Shown in pieces: positions 1-8,352 of a stretch of DNA of 45,633 nt. The DNA is from Actinomycetota bacterium. GTDB taxonomy: Bacteria; Actinomycetota; Actinomycetes; Nanopelagicales; Nanopelagicaceae. The notes under the pieces are model-generated. The model did no database searches and had not been told where the DNA came from. It saw only the letters and a program-made list of their open reading frames with translations. Numbering within the stretch: the stretch's first letter is position 1; each line of letters starts with the position of its first letter. The stretch is taken from positions 1-45,633 of the forward strand of contig CANFVU010000008.1 of the NCBI GenBank assembly GCA_947450545.1, read 5' to 3'. The translations under genes and the position numbers were made by a program.

Positions 1-16
1 GCTATGCGAATCCTCC
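1..16 (-). tRNA. tRNA-Ser, 5' end only (cut by window edge)
   Basis: Read on the minus strand, these bases give GGAGGATTCGCATAGC. This matches the acceptor stem, U8 and the start of the D arm of an actinobacterial tRNA-Ser. Only the first 16 nt are present, so the anticodon cannot be seen. A serine tRNA beside the SRP RNA and dnaX is an arrangement I recall from other actinobacteria, which supports the call. The identity rests on the acceptor-stem sequence alone. Confidence 0.5.
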
Positions 17-63
17 AGCGAAGCCGTTGAGCCTCGAAGGGCAAGGGTATCGGAGGAGAGAAG

Positions 64-69
64 TAGGAT
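64..69 (+). promoter_or_regulatory. candidate -10 element for the SRP RNA
   Basis: The hexamer TAGGAT fits the TANNNT pattern and ends 7 nt before position 77, where the SRP RNA terminal stem begins, so it is correctly placed for a start there. I see no convincing -35 hexamer at 16-18 nt upstream. Confidence 0.35.
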
Positions 70-76
70 TTACCCA

Positions 77-164
77 GATCCTCCGTGCGGCGTTACCGCA
101 CTGAACTCCCCCAGGGCAGGAATGCAGCAAGGGTAGGTGCGCTCTGGCGGGTGTGCGGAGGATC
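77..164 (+). ncRNA. ffs: signal recognition particle RNA (4.5S, small bacterial type)
   Basis: This is the RNA scaffold of the signal recognition particle, which binds Ffh and targets nascent membrane and secreted proteins. The ends GATCCTCCG (77-85) and CGGAGGATC (156-164) pair perfectly as the terminal stem. The apical domain IV is recognisable at about 112-140: CAGGGCAGGAATGCAGCAAG contains the GGAA tetraloop and the asymmetric AGCA bulge side bound by Ffh. The length of 88 nt fits the small SRP RNA of Gram-negative bacteria and actinobacteria, which lacks an Alu domain. It lies just upstream of dnaX on the same strand, a common arrangement. In this window it is relevant to the many exported proteins encoded downstream. 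Confidence 0.9.
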
Positions 165-229
165 CCAATAGCAATACGTGAATATGGGCCAATAAGTAGA
201 ACGAAAAGAATGGGGCTGGTGAATTACAA

Positions 230-1933
230 ATGTCTTTAGCTTTATATAGAAAATATCGCCCCTCCTCTTTTGGCGAGGTCATCGGACAAGAACATGTCAC
301 CGAACCTCTTTCCAATGCACTTGAATCAGGAAAAATCCATCACGCATATTTATTTAGCGGACCTCGTGGCTGCGGTAAAACTTCAAGTGCGCGCATCATG
401 GCGCGTTCTCTTAATTGCGAAAAAGGTCCAACACCAAATCCATGTGGCGAATGCCAATCTTGTAAAGATTTGGTTGCTAATGGTCCAGGTTCAATCGATG
501 TTATGGAACTTGATGCAGCAACACATGGTCTTGTTGATGATGCGCGCGATCTTCGCGATAAAGCATTCTTCGCTCCCGTTCAATCACGTTACAAGATTTA
601 CATTATCGATGAGGCGCACCAACTTGGGCCCGGAGCTGCAAACGCTCTGCTCAAAGTTGTAGAAGAACCACCTCCACATGTTCTCTTTATTTTCGCAACA
701 ACCGAACCAGATAAATTAATCAGCACAATTCGTTCTCGTACTCATCACTATCCATTCCGATTAGTACCACCTGGAATCCTCGCAAAGCATCTTGAAGGTG
801 TCTGTGATAAAGAAGGCGTCAAAGTAGCTAAAGGCGTTATTCCACTTGTAGTTCGTGCATCTGGTGGATCTGTTCGTGATGCGCTTTCTGTTCTTGGCCA
901 ACTTCTTGCGGGTGCAGGAAAAGATGGCGTTACTTATGAAATCGCTGTTTCACTCTTGGGTTACACCGATGACGCACTGCTTGATGAATCCATTGATGCA
1001 ATCGCTGCTCGCGATGTTTCAACACTCTTCAACACCATCGACAAGGTGATTGAAGCTGGACTTGATCCACGTCGATTCACACAAGATTTATTGGAACGCA
1101 TTCGTGACTTGATTGTTGTGGGCTCTACCCGCGGCGAAGCAGGGCATATCCTTCGCGATATCCCCGAAGATCAGCTAGAACGCATGAACGCTCAAGCCAA
1201 TCACATCGGCGCAGCTTCATTGATCCGTGCAGCAGAAATTGCTCACGAGGGTCTCAACCAGATGCGCGGTAATGCATACCCACGCTTGGTCTTGGAACTT
1301 ATCGCTGGAAAAATCATGTTGCCAGGAAACGATGATGCGGGTCTGCTTGCACGTGTTGAGCGAATTGAAAAAGCATCTGGCGTGCGAATTCAAAGTCAAG
1401 CAGTGGTTTCTGCAGAGCCAGAAATTATCTCTGAACCACAAAAGAAACCGAAGGTGGTAGCAGTTTCTGATCAGCCAGTGAGCACTGCTCCTGCGGCTGT
1501 AAAGGAACCTACTAAAGTAAAAGAAGATGTTCCTCAAAGTAAGCCCACAGGCGCCGTTGATATCGCAGCACTTCGCCGCTTATGGCCTGATGTTATTGAG
1601 AATGTTAAAAAGCGCCGCCGCTTAACATGGTCGCTGCTTTCTGCAAGCGCACAAGTTCTCTCTGTTGACGACAAAGCAATTACTATTGGCATCGTCAATG
1701 TGGGTGCACGTGATTCATTTATCCGATCAGGTAGCGATGAAATTCTTCGCGCATCATTTGCAGATGTTGTTGGTTTAGATCTCAAAGTCGAATGTGTCGT
1801 TGATCCTTCGGTCAATGCTCCGGTTCACGAACGCACTACCGAAGATCCATCTGATCCTGCTCAATTGAGTGGAGCAGATCTCCTTGCGCGCGAACTCGGC
1901 GCCAAGGTCATCAAGACGATTGCGGGTGACTAA
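230..1933 (+). CDS. dnaX: DNA polymerase III subunit gamma/tau
   Basis: This is the AAA+ clamp-loader subunit of the replicative polymerase. It loads the beta clamp and couples the polymerase cores. Visible features are the N-terminal ALYRKYRP motif, Walker A GPRGCGKT (residues 44-51), zinc-module cysteines C63, C72, C75 and C78, the DEAH Walker B (127-130), a sensor-1 TTEPDK stretch (157-162) and an RSR segment (168-170). Residues of about 380-450 form a low-complexity linker rich in Pro, Lys and Val, followed by a C-terminal tau-like domain. The length of 567 aa is normal for short actinobacterial DnaX. The stop TAA shares one base with the recR start, so the two are translationally coupled. 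The start is ATG without a clear Shine-Dalgarno sequence. Confidence 0.96.
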   Translation: MSLALYRKYRPSSFGEVIGQEHVTEPLSNALESGKIHHAYLFSGPRGCGKTSSARIMARSLNCEKGPTPNPCGECQSCKDLVANGPGSIDVMELDAATHGLVDDARDLRDKAFFAPVQSRYKIYIIDEAHQLGPGAANALLKVVEEPPPHVLFIFATTEPDKLISTIRSRTHHYPFRLVPPGILAKHLEGVCDKEGVKVAKGVIPLVVRASGGSVRDALSVLGQLLAGAGKDGVTYEIAVSLLGYTDDALLDESIDAIAARDVSTLFNTIDKVIEAGLDPRRFTQDLLERIRDLIVVGSTRGEAGHILRDIPEDQLERMNAQANHIGAASLIRAAEIAHEGLNQMRGNAYPRLVLELIAGKIMLPGNDDAGLLARVERIEKASGVRIQSQAVVSAEPEIISEPQKKPKVVAVSDQPVSTAPAAVKEPTKVKEDVPQSKPTGAVDIAALRRLWPDVIENVKKRRRLTWSLLSASAQVLSVDDKAITIGIVNVGARDSFIRSGSDEILRASFADVVGLDLKVECVVDPSVNAPVHERTTEDPSDPAQLSGADLLARELGAKVIKTIAGD

Positions 1934-2526
1934 TGTACGAAGGCGCCATACAGGACCTCATTGATGAGCTCGGACGTTTGCCAGGCATTGGACCTAAATC
2001 TGCTCAACGCATTGCGTTCCATATTATTCAGAGCGAACGTGTCGACACGACTCGATTGATTGATGTACTTCGCACTGTTAAAGAACGCGTGAAGTTCTGC
2101 GTTGAATGCGGAAATATTTCAGAAGAAGATCTCTGTCGCATCTGCCGAGACCCACGTCGCGATGGCACCGTTATCTGTGTTGTCGAAGAATCAAAAGATG
2201 TTATGGCGATTGAAAAGACTCGAGAATTTCGCGGGAAGTATCACGTCCTTGGTGGAGCAATCTCTCCAATCGATGGCATCGGCCCTGAAAACCTTCGCAT
2301 CCGCGAATTGATGGTCCGTTTAGGAAACCCAGAGCTCGTTGAATTAATTATCGCCACCGACCCCAACCTTGAGGGAGAGGCGACTGCTTCCTATTTGATC
2401 CGCCAGATCAAGCCTCTTGGCATCAAAGTCAGCCGCCTTGCATCAGGCTTACCTGTTGGCGGAGATCTCGAATATGCCGATGAAGTAACCCTTGGCCGAG
2501 CATTCGAAGGACGTAGATCGGTTTAA
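1933..2526 (+). CDS. recR: recombination mediator protein RecR
   Basis: RecR acts with RecO and RecF to load RecA on gapped or SSB-coated DNA. The 197-aa protein has the family layout: an N-terminal helix-hairpin-helix ([14 protein letters not shown], about residues 13-26), a zinc finger with C56, C59, C68 and C71, and a Toprim domain beginning at ICVVEESKD (about 81-89) and running to about residue 175. The length matches the family. The start ATG overlaps the dnaX stop by one base. In most bacteria ybaB/ebfC separates dnaX from recR; here it is absent. Confidence 0.96.
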   Translation: MYEGAIQDLIDELGRLPGIGPKSAQRIAFHIIQSERVDTTRLIDVLRTVKERVKFCVECGNISEEDLCRICRDPRRDGTVICVVEESKDVMAIEKTREFRGKYHVLGGAISPIDGIGPENLRIRELMVRLGNPELVELIIATDPNLEGEATASYLIRQIKPLGIKVSRLASGLPVGGDLEYADEVTLGRAFEGRRSV

Positions 2527-2536
2527 TCCTATTATG

Positions 2537-2555
2537 TGAGACGCTAGGTGTCTCA
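2537..2555. other. short hairpin between recR and aspartate kinase
   Basis: TGAGAC (2537-2542) and GTCTCA (2550-2555) form a perfect 6-bp stem with a 7-nt loop. No T-run follows, so it is not a classical intrinsic terminator. It may be a weak or factor-assisted terminator, or part of the aspartate kinase leader. The rest of the 79-nt gap shows no lysine riboswitch: it is far too short for one. Confidence 0.35.
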
Positions 2556-2605
2556 ATATGTGATAAAAGTTCGATTATCGCAAAAACTCGTGGCACGATT
2601 TACCC

Positions 2606-3877
2606 ATGGGACTAATTGTTCAAAAGTATGGCGGCTCTTCAGTCGCTGATGCCGACGGCCTCAAGCGCGTTGCCGCTCGAATCGTTGCCACAAAGAAGGC
2701 CGGAAATCAGGTCGTTGTAGTCGTCTCTGCAATGGGCGATACAACAGATGAGTTGATCGATCTTGCGAATCAAGTAACGCCGCTTCCTAATGGCCGCGAA
2801 CTCGATATGTTGCTAACAGCTGGAGAGCGCATTTCGATGGCACTCCTTGCAATGGCAATCTCAAATTTGGGACATGAAGCTCGCTCGTTCACAGGATCGC
2901 AAGCAGGTGTTCTCACAACAAGTGCACACGGCAAAGCTCGCATCATCGATGTGAAGCCATCTCGTATTACAGAAGCAATCAACGAAGGTGCAATTGCAAT
3001 CGTTGCTGGTTTCCAAGGCATTAACCAAGATACAAAAGATGTCACAACACTTGGTCGCGGCGGATCAGACACAACTGCTGTTGCGCTCGCTGCTGCACTT
3101 GAAGCCGATGTGTGCGAAATCTATACAGATGTTGATGGCGTCTACAGTGCAGATCCTCGCGCAGTTCCAAGTGCACGTAAATTAAAAACTGTTACATATG
3201 AAGAGATGCTTGAACTTGCTGCATCAGGTGCAAAAGTTCTTCACCTTCGTTGCGTTGAATATGCGCGTCGTTATGACTTGCCAATTCACGTCCGTTCATC
3301 ATTTTCAAATCAGGAAGGTACATGGGTGGTCAAAGATCATCCGGAGGGAGCAAGCGACATGGAGCAAGCAATCATCGCTGGTATCGCACACGATAAGAGC
3401 GAAGCAAAAGTAACTATCGTCGGAGTACCTGACCGCACCGGTGTTGCTGCACGAATCTTCCAAACAATCGCTGATGCCGATATCAACATCGACATGATTG
3501 TTCAGAACGTTTCTGCTGCCGCAACTGGCCTCACAGATATTTCATTTACGCTGCCTAAAGCTGAAGGTGCTGAAGCAACCCAGATTCTTAACGACATCAA
3601 AGGCGAAATCGGATTTCAATCCCTTCAATACGATGATCAAATCGGAAAGCTCTCACTCGTTGGTGCAGGAATGCGCTCACACCCAGGTGTTACCGCAACG
3701 TTTTTCGCATGTTTGTCTGAAGCAGGTATCAATATTGAGATGATTTCTACGTCAGAAATTCGTATTTCGATCATCTGTCGCGTTGAAGATCTCGAAAAAG
3801 GCGTTAAAGCAGCACACTCTGCATTCGAATTGGATGTAGATGGAGAAGCAGTTGTTTACGGAGGAACGGGACGATAA
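2606..3877 (+). CDS. lysC: aspartate kinase (alpha subunit)
   Basis: Phosphorylates L-aspartate as the first committed step to lysine, threonine, methionine and diaminopimelate for peptidoglycan. The N-terminal amino-acid-kinase domain has the KYGGSS motif (residues 7-12), a [12 protein letters not shown] stretch near residue 150 and YTDVDGV. Two ACT regulatory domains occupy roughly residues 265-340 and 345-420. The length of 423 aa matches the monofunctional, feedback-regulated kinase of actinobacteria. The ATG start has no strong SD. asd overlaps the stop by one base, giving the usual ask-asd operon. An in-frame internal start at residue 252 probably yields a separate beta subunit (own entry). 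Confidence 0.95.
   Translation: MGLIVQKYGGSSVADADGLKRVAARIVATKKAGNQVVVVVSAMGDTTDELIDLANQVTPLPNGRELDMLLTAGERISMALLAMAISNLGHEARSFTGSQAGVLTTSAHGKARIIDVKPSRITEAINEGAIAIVAGFQGINQDTKDVTTLGRGGSDTTAVALAAALEADVCEIYTDVDGVYSADPRAVPSARKLKTVTYEEMLELAASGAKVLHLRCVEYARRYDLPIHVRSSFSNQEGTWVVKDHPEGASDMEQAIIAGIAHDKSEAKVTIVGVPDRTGVAARIFQTIADADINIDMIVQNVSAAATGLTDISFTLPKAEGAEATQILNDIKGEIGFQSLQYDDQIGKLSLVGAGMRSHPGVTATFFACLSEAGINIEMISTSEIRISIICRVEDLEKGVKAAHSAFELDVDGEAVVYGGTGR
3343..3361 (+). promoter_or_regulatory. internal ribosome binding site and start for the aspartate kinase beta subunit
   Basis: GGAGGGAG (3343-3350) is followed after 8 nt by an in-frame ATG (3359-3361) at codon 252 of lysC. This is a near-consensus SD inside a coding region, much better than the one in front of the full-length start. 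Established knowledge: Corynebacterium and Bacillus aspartate kinases make an alpha2-beta2 enzyme from overlapping in-frame starts at about codon 250. Confidence 0.75.
3359..3877 (+). CDS. lysC: aspartate kinase beta subunit (in-frame internal start)
   Basis: The predicted product of the internal start is the C-terminal 172 residues of the kinase, essentially the two ACT domains that bind the lysine/threonine feedback effectors. Its size and position match the beta subunits of the Corynebacterium type. Support is the strong internal SD and the domain boundary. No independent promoter is claimed. Expression of the shorter form is inferred, not shown. Confidence 0.6.
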   Translation: MEQAIIAGIAHDKSEAKVTIVGVPDRTGVAARIFQTIADADINIDMIVQNVSAAATGLTDISFTLPKAEGAEATQILNDIKGEIGFQSLQYDDQIGKLSLVGAGMRSHPGVTATFFACLSEAGINIEMISTSEIRISIICRVEDLEKGVKAAHSAFELDVDGEAVVYGGTGR

Positions 3878-4965
3878 TGGCAAAATCAACAGGTAAAAAG
3901 CTTCCATCACTTGCAGTCGTTGGTGCAACAGGCGCTGTCGGCACCGTCATGCTCGACATCCTCACACAACGTGAAAACGTGTATGGAGAGATCCGTTTGA
4001 TTGCATCAGCACGAAGTGCTGGTAAGAAGTTGATGTGCCGCGGTGAAGAACTTACCGTCGTTGCACTTTCTCCTGAAGCATTCGATGGAATTGATATTGC
4101 AATGTTTGACGTACCTGATGAGATCTCAGCTGAGTGGGCACCGATTGCTGCATCACGTGGAGCAGTAGTCGTTGATAACTCTGGTGCATTCCGTATGGAT
4201 CCAAAGGTGCCTCTCGTTGTTCCTGAGGTAAATCCTAAAGATGCTTTGAAACGTCCAAAAGGAATTATCTCTAATCCAAACTGCACAACTCTTTCAATGA
4301 TCGTTGCAATGGGCGCACTAAATAAGAAGTTTGGTCTGAAGGAACTTGTTGTTGCTTCTTACCAAGCCGCATCTGGTGCAGGTCAACCTGGTATTGATGC
4401 ACTTCGCGATCAAATCAAGCGAGTGGCAGGAACAAACGCTGGTGAAGTTACTGGCGATGTTCGTACACACATCGATGACAACGGTCCATTCCCTGCTCCG
4501 CTTGCTCTTAACGTTGTTCCATTTGCAGGTTCACTCAAAGAAGACGGATGGTCTTCTGAAGAACTTAAGGTTCGCAACGAGTCTCGCAAGATTCTTGGAA
4601 TGTCGAAGCTCAAAGTATCAGCAACATGTGTTCGCGTACCTGTTCTTACGACTCACTCGCTTGCAGTTCACGCGACATTTAAGAACGTTGTGACTCGCAA
4701 AGCAGCGCAAAAGGTCCTTGAAAAGGCCCCTGGCGTTGTGTTGTGGGATGAGCCAGAGAATAAGAAGTTCCCAACTCCTAATGATGTTGTGGGCACCGAC
4801 CCAACATGGGTAGGCCGCGTTCGCCAATCAATCGATGATCCAAAGTCACTTGATCTCTTCCTCTGTGGAGACAATCTACGCAAAGGCGCTGCACTGAACA
4901 CTGCACAAATTGCAGAGCTCGTTGCAGCTGAAATGTCGAAGAAGCCAGCTAAAAAGAAGAAGTAA
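3877..4965 (+). CDS. asd: aspartate-semialdehyde dehydrogenase
   Basis: Converts aspartyl phosphate to aspartate semialdehyde with NADPH, directly after aspartate kinase. The Rossmann motif GATGAVG is at residues 16-22. The catalytic cysteine lies in NPNCTT (C136), and FRMD at 105-108 with VPEVNP at 115-120 follows family practice. The 362-aa length is slightly above the usual 340-345 because of a lysine-rich C-terminal tail ending KKPAKKKK. The gene overlaps lysC by one base and is presumably cotranscribed. Its stop codon abuts, with no gap, the stop codon of the convergent metallophosphoesterase gene. Confidence 0.95.
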   Translation: MAKSTGKKLPSLAVVGATGAVGTVMLDILTQRENVYGEIRLIASARSAGKKLMCRGEELTVVALSPEAFDGIDIAMFDVPDEISAEWAPIAASRGAVVVDNSGAFRMDPKVPLVVPEVNPKDALKRPKGIISNPNCTTLSMIVAMGALNKKFGLKELVVASYQAASGAGQPGIDALRDQIKRVAGTNAGEVTGDVRTHIDDNGPFPAPLALNVVPFAGSLKEDGWSSEELKVRNESRKILGMSKLKVSATCVRVPVLTTHSLAVHATFKNVVTRKAAQKVLEKAPGVVLWDEPENKKFPTPNDVVGTDPTWVGRVRQSIDDPKSLDLFLCGDNLRKGAALNTAQIAELVAAEMSKKPAKKKK

Positions 4966-5784
4966 TTACAGCGCTGCCTCTAATGTAATAAGGCTTGCTT
5001 CTGGTGGTGATGCCACTCGGATTCGTGCAAACGGACTTGTTCCCATGCCCGCTGAAACATTGAGCCATGGTTCGTTCTTCTCTTTCGTCACGCCTCGAGC
5101 ACGCCAATTTGGTAGATCACAATTTGTTGTGAGCGCTTTGCTTCCACCTGGCCAAGGCAATCGAACCTGACCGCCATGAGTATGTCCGGCAAAAATAACA
5201 TCAAGGTTGTCTCGGCTCATCGCTTCAATGATTCGAAGATAAGGCGCATGAGAAACGCCAATTGCTAAATCTGCTTTCTTATTAATTTCACCAGCAACTT
5301 CGACGTAGTTATCCCGCTCTAGGTGCGCATCATCTGTTCCACGAGCTTCAATTGTTGTGCCGTTGATATCAATCATGGTGCGTGAGTGGTTGATATTTTT
5401 CCAACCCCTCGAAGTAAGTCCATCGGATAACTCTTGCCATGGAAGATCGCGTCCAATAACGCGCTTCCCATGATCTTTCATTAAATAAGAGAAAGGATTC
5501 TTTGGTTTGGGTGCGAAGTAGTCATTCGATCCAAAGACAAACAATCCTGGGATATCTAAAAGTGAATCCAGCGCATCGAGCACCACAGGGACTGCATCCA
5601 TGTGAGCTAAGAAATCACCAGTACTTATAACCAAGTCGGGCTTTAAAGCAGCCCAGCTTTTGATATCTGCAATCTCCTTCTTGCGTGAAGGGGTCAGATG
5701 CAGGTCCGAGAAGTGCAGGACGCGTATTTCCCGGGCCCCAGTAGGCAGGACCGGCAAGGAACTCTCGCGCAGGACATAACTCAT
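4966..5784 (-). CDS. metallophosphoesterase, YkuE/YaeI type
   Basis: A calcineurin-like phosphoesterase with the expected metal-site motifs: FSDLHL (D27, H29), GDF (D57), GSND (N87) and the C-terminal GHTHGGQ. This last motif and the overall 272-aa length resemble YkuE/YaeI-type enzymes thought to act on UDP-sugar or phospholipid-like substrates. The substrate cannot be deduced here. There is no clear N-terminal membrane anchor or Tat motif, unlike some relatives. It is convergent with asd (stops touching) and divergent from the YqeY-like gene, with only 20 nt between the two start codons, so promoters must be very compact or lie inside coding sequence. Confidence 0.85.
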   Translation of the reverse strand: MSYVLRESSLPVLPTGAREIRVLHFSDLHLTPSRKKEIADIKSWAALKPDLVISTGDFLAHMDAVPVVLDALDSLLDIPGLFVFGSNDYFAPKPKNPFSYLMKDHGKRVIGRDLPWQELSDGLTSRGWKNINHSRTMIDINGTTIEARGTDDAHLERDNYVEVAGEINKKADLAIGVSHAPYLRIIEAMSRDNLDVIFAGHTHGGQVRLPWPGGSKALTTNCDLPNWRARGVTKEKNEPWLNVSAGMGTSPFARIRVASPPEASLITLEAAL

Positions 5785-5804
5785 AACATGAGAAGATACG
5801 CCTT

Positions 5805-6257
5805 ATGGGACTTAAAGAGAAACTCCAATCCGATCTCACCGAAGCGATTCGTTCACGTAATGAGCTTGTCTCCGGAACAATCCGCATGGTTTTGACTGCT
5901 ATCACTAATGAAGAGGTGGCTGGCAAAGAAGCGAAGACTCTCAGCGAAGATGAAGTGATCGCTGTTCTCTCGCGCGAAGCGAAGAAACGTCGCGAAGCTG
6001 CAGAAGCTTTTGCCGACGCTGGTCGCGCAGATAAAGCTGAAACTGAAAAAGCAGAAGGTGAAGTTATCGTCGCATATCTTCCTGCCCAACTTTCTGATGA
6101 TGAACTCAATGCACTGATTGCAGATGCGATTGCAAAGAGCGGAGCAGCAGGTCCGCAAGATATGGGCAAAGTCATGGGAATTCTTAAGCCACAAATTGCA
6201 GGCAAAGCTGATGGTGGAAAAGTTTCCGCTGCAGTTAAAGCTGCGTTAGCGAAATAA
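5805..6257 (+). CDS. GatB/YqeY domain protein
   Basis: A 150-aa stand-alone YqeY protein, related to the C-terminal tRNA-binding region of GatB and thought to interact with tRNA or amidotransferase complexes. Visible are the typical MGLKEKLQSDLTEAIRS start, the RMVLTAITNEEV helix, the Ala/Glu-rich middle, YLPAQLSDDEL and the terminal DMGKVMGILKP region. The length is normal. No gat genes are in the window. Twenty nt upstream begins the divergent phosphoesterase gene. Confidence 0.9.
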   Translation: MGLKEKLQSDLTEAIRSRNELVSGTIRMVLTAITNEEVAGKEAKTLSEDEVIAVLSREAKKRREAAEAFADAGRADKAETEKAEGEVIVAYLPAQLSDDELNALIADAIAKSGAAGPQDMGKVMGILKPQIAGKADGGKVSAAVKAALAK

Positions 6258-6276
6258 TCGGAGAGATAGGTTCACA

Positions 6277-6435
6277 ATGCCAAAGTTTGAATATGTAACA
6301 GTTCCACTCCTTAGCCATGCAACCAAGCAGATTCTTGATACATGGGGTTCTGAAGGTTGGGAGCTCGTTCAAGTAATTCCTGCGCCAGGCACTGGCGAAC
6401 AACTCGTTGCTTACATGAAGAGAGAGGCTCAATAA
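6277..6435 (+). CDS. DUF4177 family small protein
   Basis: A 52-residue protein starting MPKFEYVTVPLL and containing ILDTWGSEGWELVQV and EQLVAYMKRE, a pattern I recognise as the actinobacterial DUF4177 family, whose function is unknown. GGAGAGATAGG lies about 6-16 nt before the ATG and serves as a good SD. It ends one base before the RidA start, so the two are almost certainly cotranslated, and this neighbourhood with RidA recurs in actinobacteria as I recall. Confidence 0.8.
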   Translation: MPKFEYVTVPLLSHATKQILDTWGSEGWELVQVIPAPGTGEQLVAYMKREAQ

Positions 6436-6436
6436 A

Positions 6437-6904
6437 ATGCCAGTAGATGTAAAAGCAAAACTCAAGGAAATTGGTCTTGAACTTCCAGAAGCATCACTTC
6501 CACTTGCTGCATACGTTCCAGCAGTTCGTACCGGCAATTTAGTTTTCACTGCAGGACAACTTCCACTCGTCGATGGAAAGATTCCATTTGTTGGAAAAGT
6601 TGATGGGGGAGTTACTCCTGATCAAGCTAAGGAAATGGCACAGATTTGTGCTCTCAATGCGATCGCAGCTATTGGATTGGTTGCTGATATCAACAATATC
6701 GAGCGCGTTGTTCAGGTCCGTGGCTTCGTTAATGGAGTTTCTGGCTTCGTTGGACACCCAGGCGTTGTGAATGGCGTTTCGGAACTCTTTATCAAGATTT
6801 GGGGCGAAGAGAAGGGCAAGCATGCGCGCACAGCAATTGGCGTTGCAGAACTACCTTTGAATGCACCTGTTGAGGTCGAGGTTGTTGTGGAGCTGTGCTG
6901 CTAG
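6437..6904 (+). CDS. RidA family (YjgF/YER057c/UK114) protein
   Basis: RidA proteins hydrolyse reactive enamine/imine intermediates released by PLP enzymes. This 155-aa protein is of the slightly longer actinobacterial type. The TAGQLPLVDGK region, the VVQVRGFVN strand and the conserved arginine in HARTAIGVAELP (R131) that binds the carboxylate in true RidA are present, so deaminase activity is plausible. It ends in two cysteines (LCC). It is convergent with the Crp-type regulator: the 13-nt gap includes an AT-rich short inverted repeat that is weak as a terminator. Confidence 0.9.
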   Translation: MPVDVKAKLKEIGLELPEASLPLAAYVPAVRTGNLVFTAGQLPLVDGKIPFVGKVDGGVTPDQAKEMAQICALNAIAAIGLVADINNIERVVQVRGFVNGVSGFVGHPGVVNGVSELFIKIWGEEKGKHARTAIGVAELPLNAPVEVEVVVELCC

Positions 6905-6917
6905 TTAGTAGAACTAA

Positions 6918-7607
6918 TTACTTGCCGCGCTTAGCTAAGCGCTCGTAATCAGTAACGACAACAGCGCGAGGTTCTAAACGAACCCATCCGCGTGAAGCGA
7001 AATCAGCAAGAGCTTTATTCACTGTTTCACGAGACGCACCGACGAGTTGTGCCAACTCTTCTTGCGTCAGATCGTGGTTAACGTGAAGGCCATCCTCTTT
7101 TTGTGAACCAAAGCGTGCACCGAGATCGATGATTGCTTTAGCAACGCGTCCTGGAACATCTGCAAAGACAAGATCCGCAAGAACTTCGTTAGAGCGACGT
7201 AGGCGCTGTGCCAAACGTGCAAGTAATTCGAGTGCAACACGTGGATGCGCAGTAACAAGACCAATAACTTGATCATGTGAAAGAGCGAGAAGACGTGAAT
7301 CGGTTACAGCGGTTGCTGTCGATGTGCGAGGTTGTGGATCGAAGAGTGAAAGTTCACCGAACATTTCACCAGGTCCAAGAATTGAGAGAAGATTTTCACG
7401 ACCATCACCACTTGCAGTTCCGAGCTTGAGCTTTCCATCAAGAACGACATAAAGGCGATCGCCTTCATCTCCCTCTTTGAAAAGCGAATTGCCCTTAGAA
7501 ACTTTTACTGTTGACATGGTGCCGCGAAGTGAAGCGGCAGACTCTTCATCAAGTCCGCGAAAGAGTGGAGCTTGGCGAATAATTGCATCATCGGTTGGTT
7601 TGGCCAC
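6918..7607 (-). CDS. Crp/Fnr family transcriptional regulator
   Basis: An actinobacterial Crp/GlxR-like global regulator of 229 aa. The cyclic-nucleotide-binding fold has a phosphate-binding cassette FGELSLFDPQPRTS with the key residues G84, E85, R94 and T95, so cAMP binding is likely. The C-terminal winged helix contains LTQEELAQLVGASRETVNK (about 180-198) as the recognition HTH. The start is GTG at 7607. It is transcribed away from nth, and a small perfect dyad lies 4 nt upstream. The regulon is not deducible; no clear TGTGA-N6-TCACA site was seen in the promoter gaps I read. Confidence 0.9.
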   Translation of the reverse strand: MAKPTDDAIIRQAPLFRGLDEESAASLRGTMSTVKVSKGNSLFKEGDEGDRLYVVLDGKLKLGTASGDGRENLLSILGPGEMFGELSLFDPQPRTSTATAVTDSRLLALSHDQVIGLVTAHPRVALELLARLAQRLRRSNEVLADLVFADVPGRVAKAIIDLGARFGSQKEDGLHVNHDLTQEELAQLVGASRETVNKALADFASRGWVRLEPRAVVVTDYERLAKRGK

Positions 7608-7610
7608 ATC

Positions 7611-7624
7611 CGGAGATTACTCCG
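7611..7624. other. short perfect dyad in the crp-nth divergent region
   Basis: CGGAG (7611-7615), ATTA, CTCCG (7620-7624) is a perfect 5-bp inverted repeat just upstream of the regulator start, in the 55-nt gap shared with nth. It could be an operator or an RNA hairpin in the crp leader. The sequence does not resemble a Crp/GlxR site. Nothing else stands out in this gap. Confidence 0.3.
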
Positions 7625-7662
7625 ACTAGCCCTCACACCCAAATTCCAGGATTATTGGGGTC

Positions 7663-8352
7663 GTGAATCCTGAGAAGAAGCGCGCGCTTTCAATCTTCAA
7701 AACACTGGGCAAGCGATATCCCAGCGCCGATTGCGAACTGGATTTCACCAACCCCTTTGAACTCATTGTCGCTACTGTGCTTTCAGCCCAGTGCACAGAT
7801 AAAAGAGTCAACCTTGTGACGCCGCCGCTCTTTAAAAAATATCCAACCCCCAAGAAGATGGCATCAGCAAAGATTCTTGACTTAGAAGAGATGGTTCGAA
7901 CAACTGGTTTTTATCACAACAAGGCGCGCAACATTCAGATGTTAAGTCAGAAGCTATTAACGGATTTTGATGGAGAAGTTCCGTCAACGCTTGAAGAACT
8001 TATTACTTTGCCAGGAGTGGGAAGAAAAACAGCGAACGTTGTTCTTGGCCACGCATTTGGAGTTCCGGGAATTACTGTCGACACTCACTTTGGTCGCCTC
8101 TCTCGCCGATTTGGATGGAGCGACTCCGAAGATCCTGTAAAAGTTGAACGAGATGTCATGGAGTTAATTCCAGAAAAAGAGTGGACCAATCTCTCGCAAA
8201 GATTGATCTGGCATGGTCGTCGTATCTGTCACGCTCGTAAGCCTGCATGCGGTGCTTGCCCTCTCATCTCTCTCTGTCCCTCCTATGGAATCGGTGAGAC
8301 CGATAAGATTGAAGCTATGAAACTCGTGAAACCAGATAGCGCTTTCAGATGA
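7663..8352 (+). CDS. nth: endonuclease III (DNA glycosylase/AP lyase)
   Basis: Removes oxidised pyrimidines and cleaves abasic sites in base-excision repair. The helix-hairpin-helix LPGVGRKTA holds the catalytic lysine K122, and VDTH holds the catalytic aspartate D140. The [4Fe-4S] ligands are C189, C196, C199 and C205 in the canonical C-x6-C-x2-C-x5-C spacing. The start is GTG; the 229-aa length is typical. The end overlaps the next gene by 4 nt (ATGA), so the secreted thioredoxin is translationally coupled to it. Confidence 0.96.
   Translation: MNPEKKRALSIFKTLGKRYPSADCELDFTNPFELIVATVLSAQCTDKRVNLVTPPLFKKYPTPKKMASAKILDLEEMVRTTGFYHNKARNIQMLSQKLLTDFDGEVPSTLEELITLPGVGRKTANVVLGHAFGVPGITVDTHFGRLSRRFGWSDSEDPVKVERDVMELIPEKEWTNLSQRLIWHGRRICHARKPACGACPLISLCPSYGIGETDKIEAMKLVKPDSAFR

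Noticed and set aside
1604-1626. GTTAAAAAG followed by a GC hairpin in dnaX, as a possible gamma-subunit frameshift site
   Set aside because: The zero-frame codons are GTT-AAA-AAG, so the P-site would re-pair poorly after a -1 slip, and the -1 frame has no early stop nearby, unlike the E. coli A-AAA-AAG site.
2527-2605. Lysine riboswitch before aspartate kinase
   Set aside because: The gap is only 79 nt and lacks the long five-helix layout; only one 6-bp hairpin is present.
5615-6205. Long minus-strand open frame opposite the YqeY-like gene (and similar long frames opposite or inside fba, purD, SP2 and SP4)
   Set aside because: The products are low-complexity Ser/Ala-rich or Leu/Gln-rich shadows of real genes, with no ribosome site and no recognisable family.
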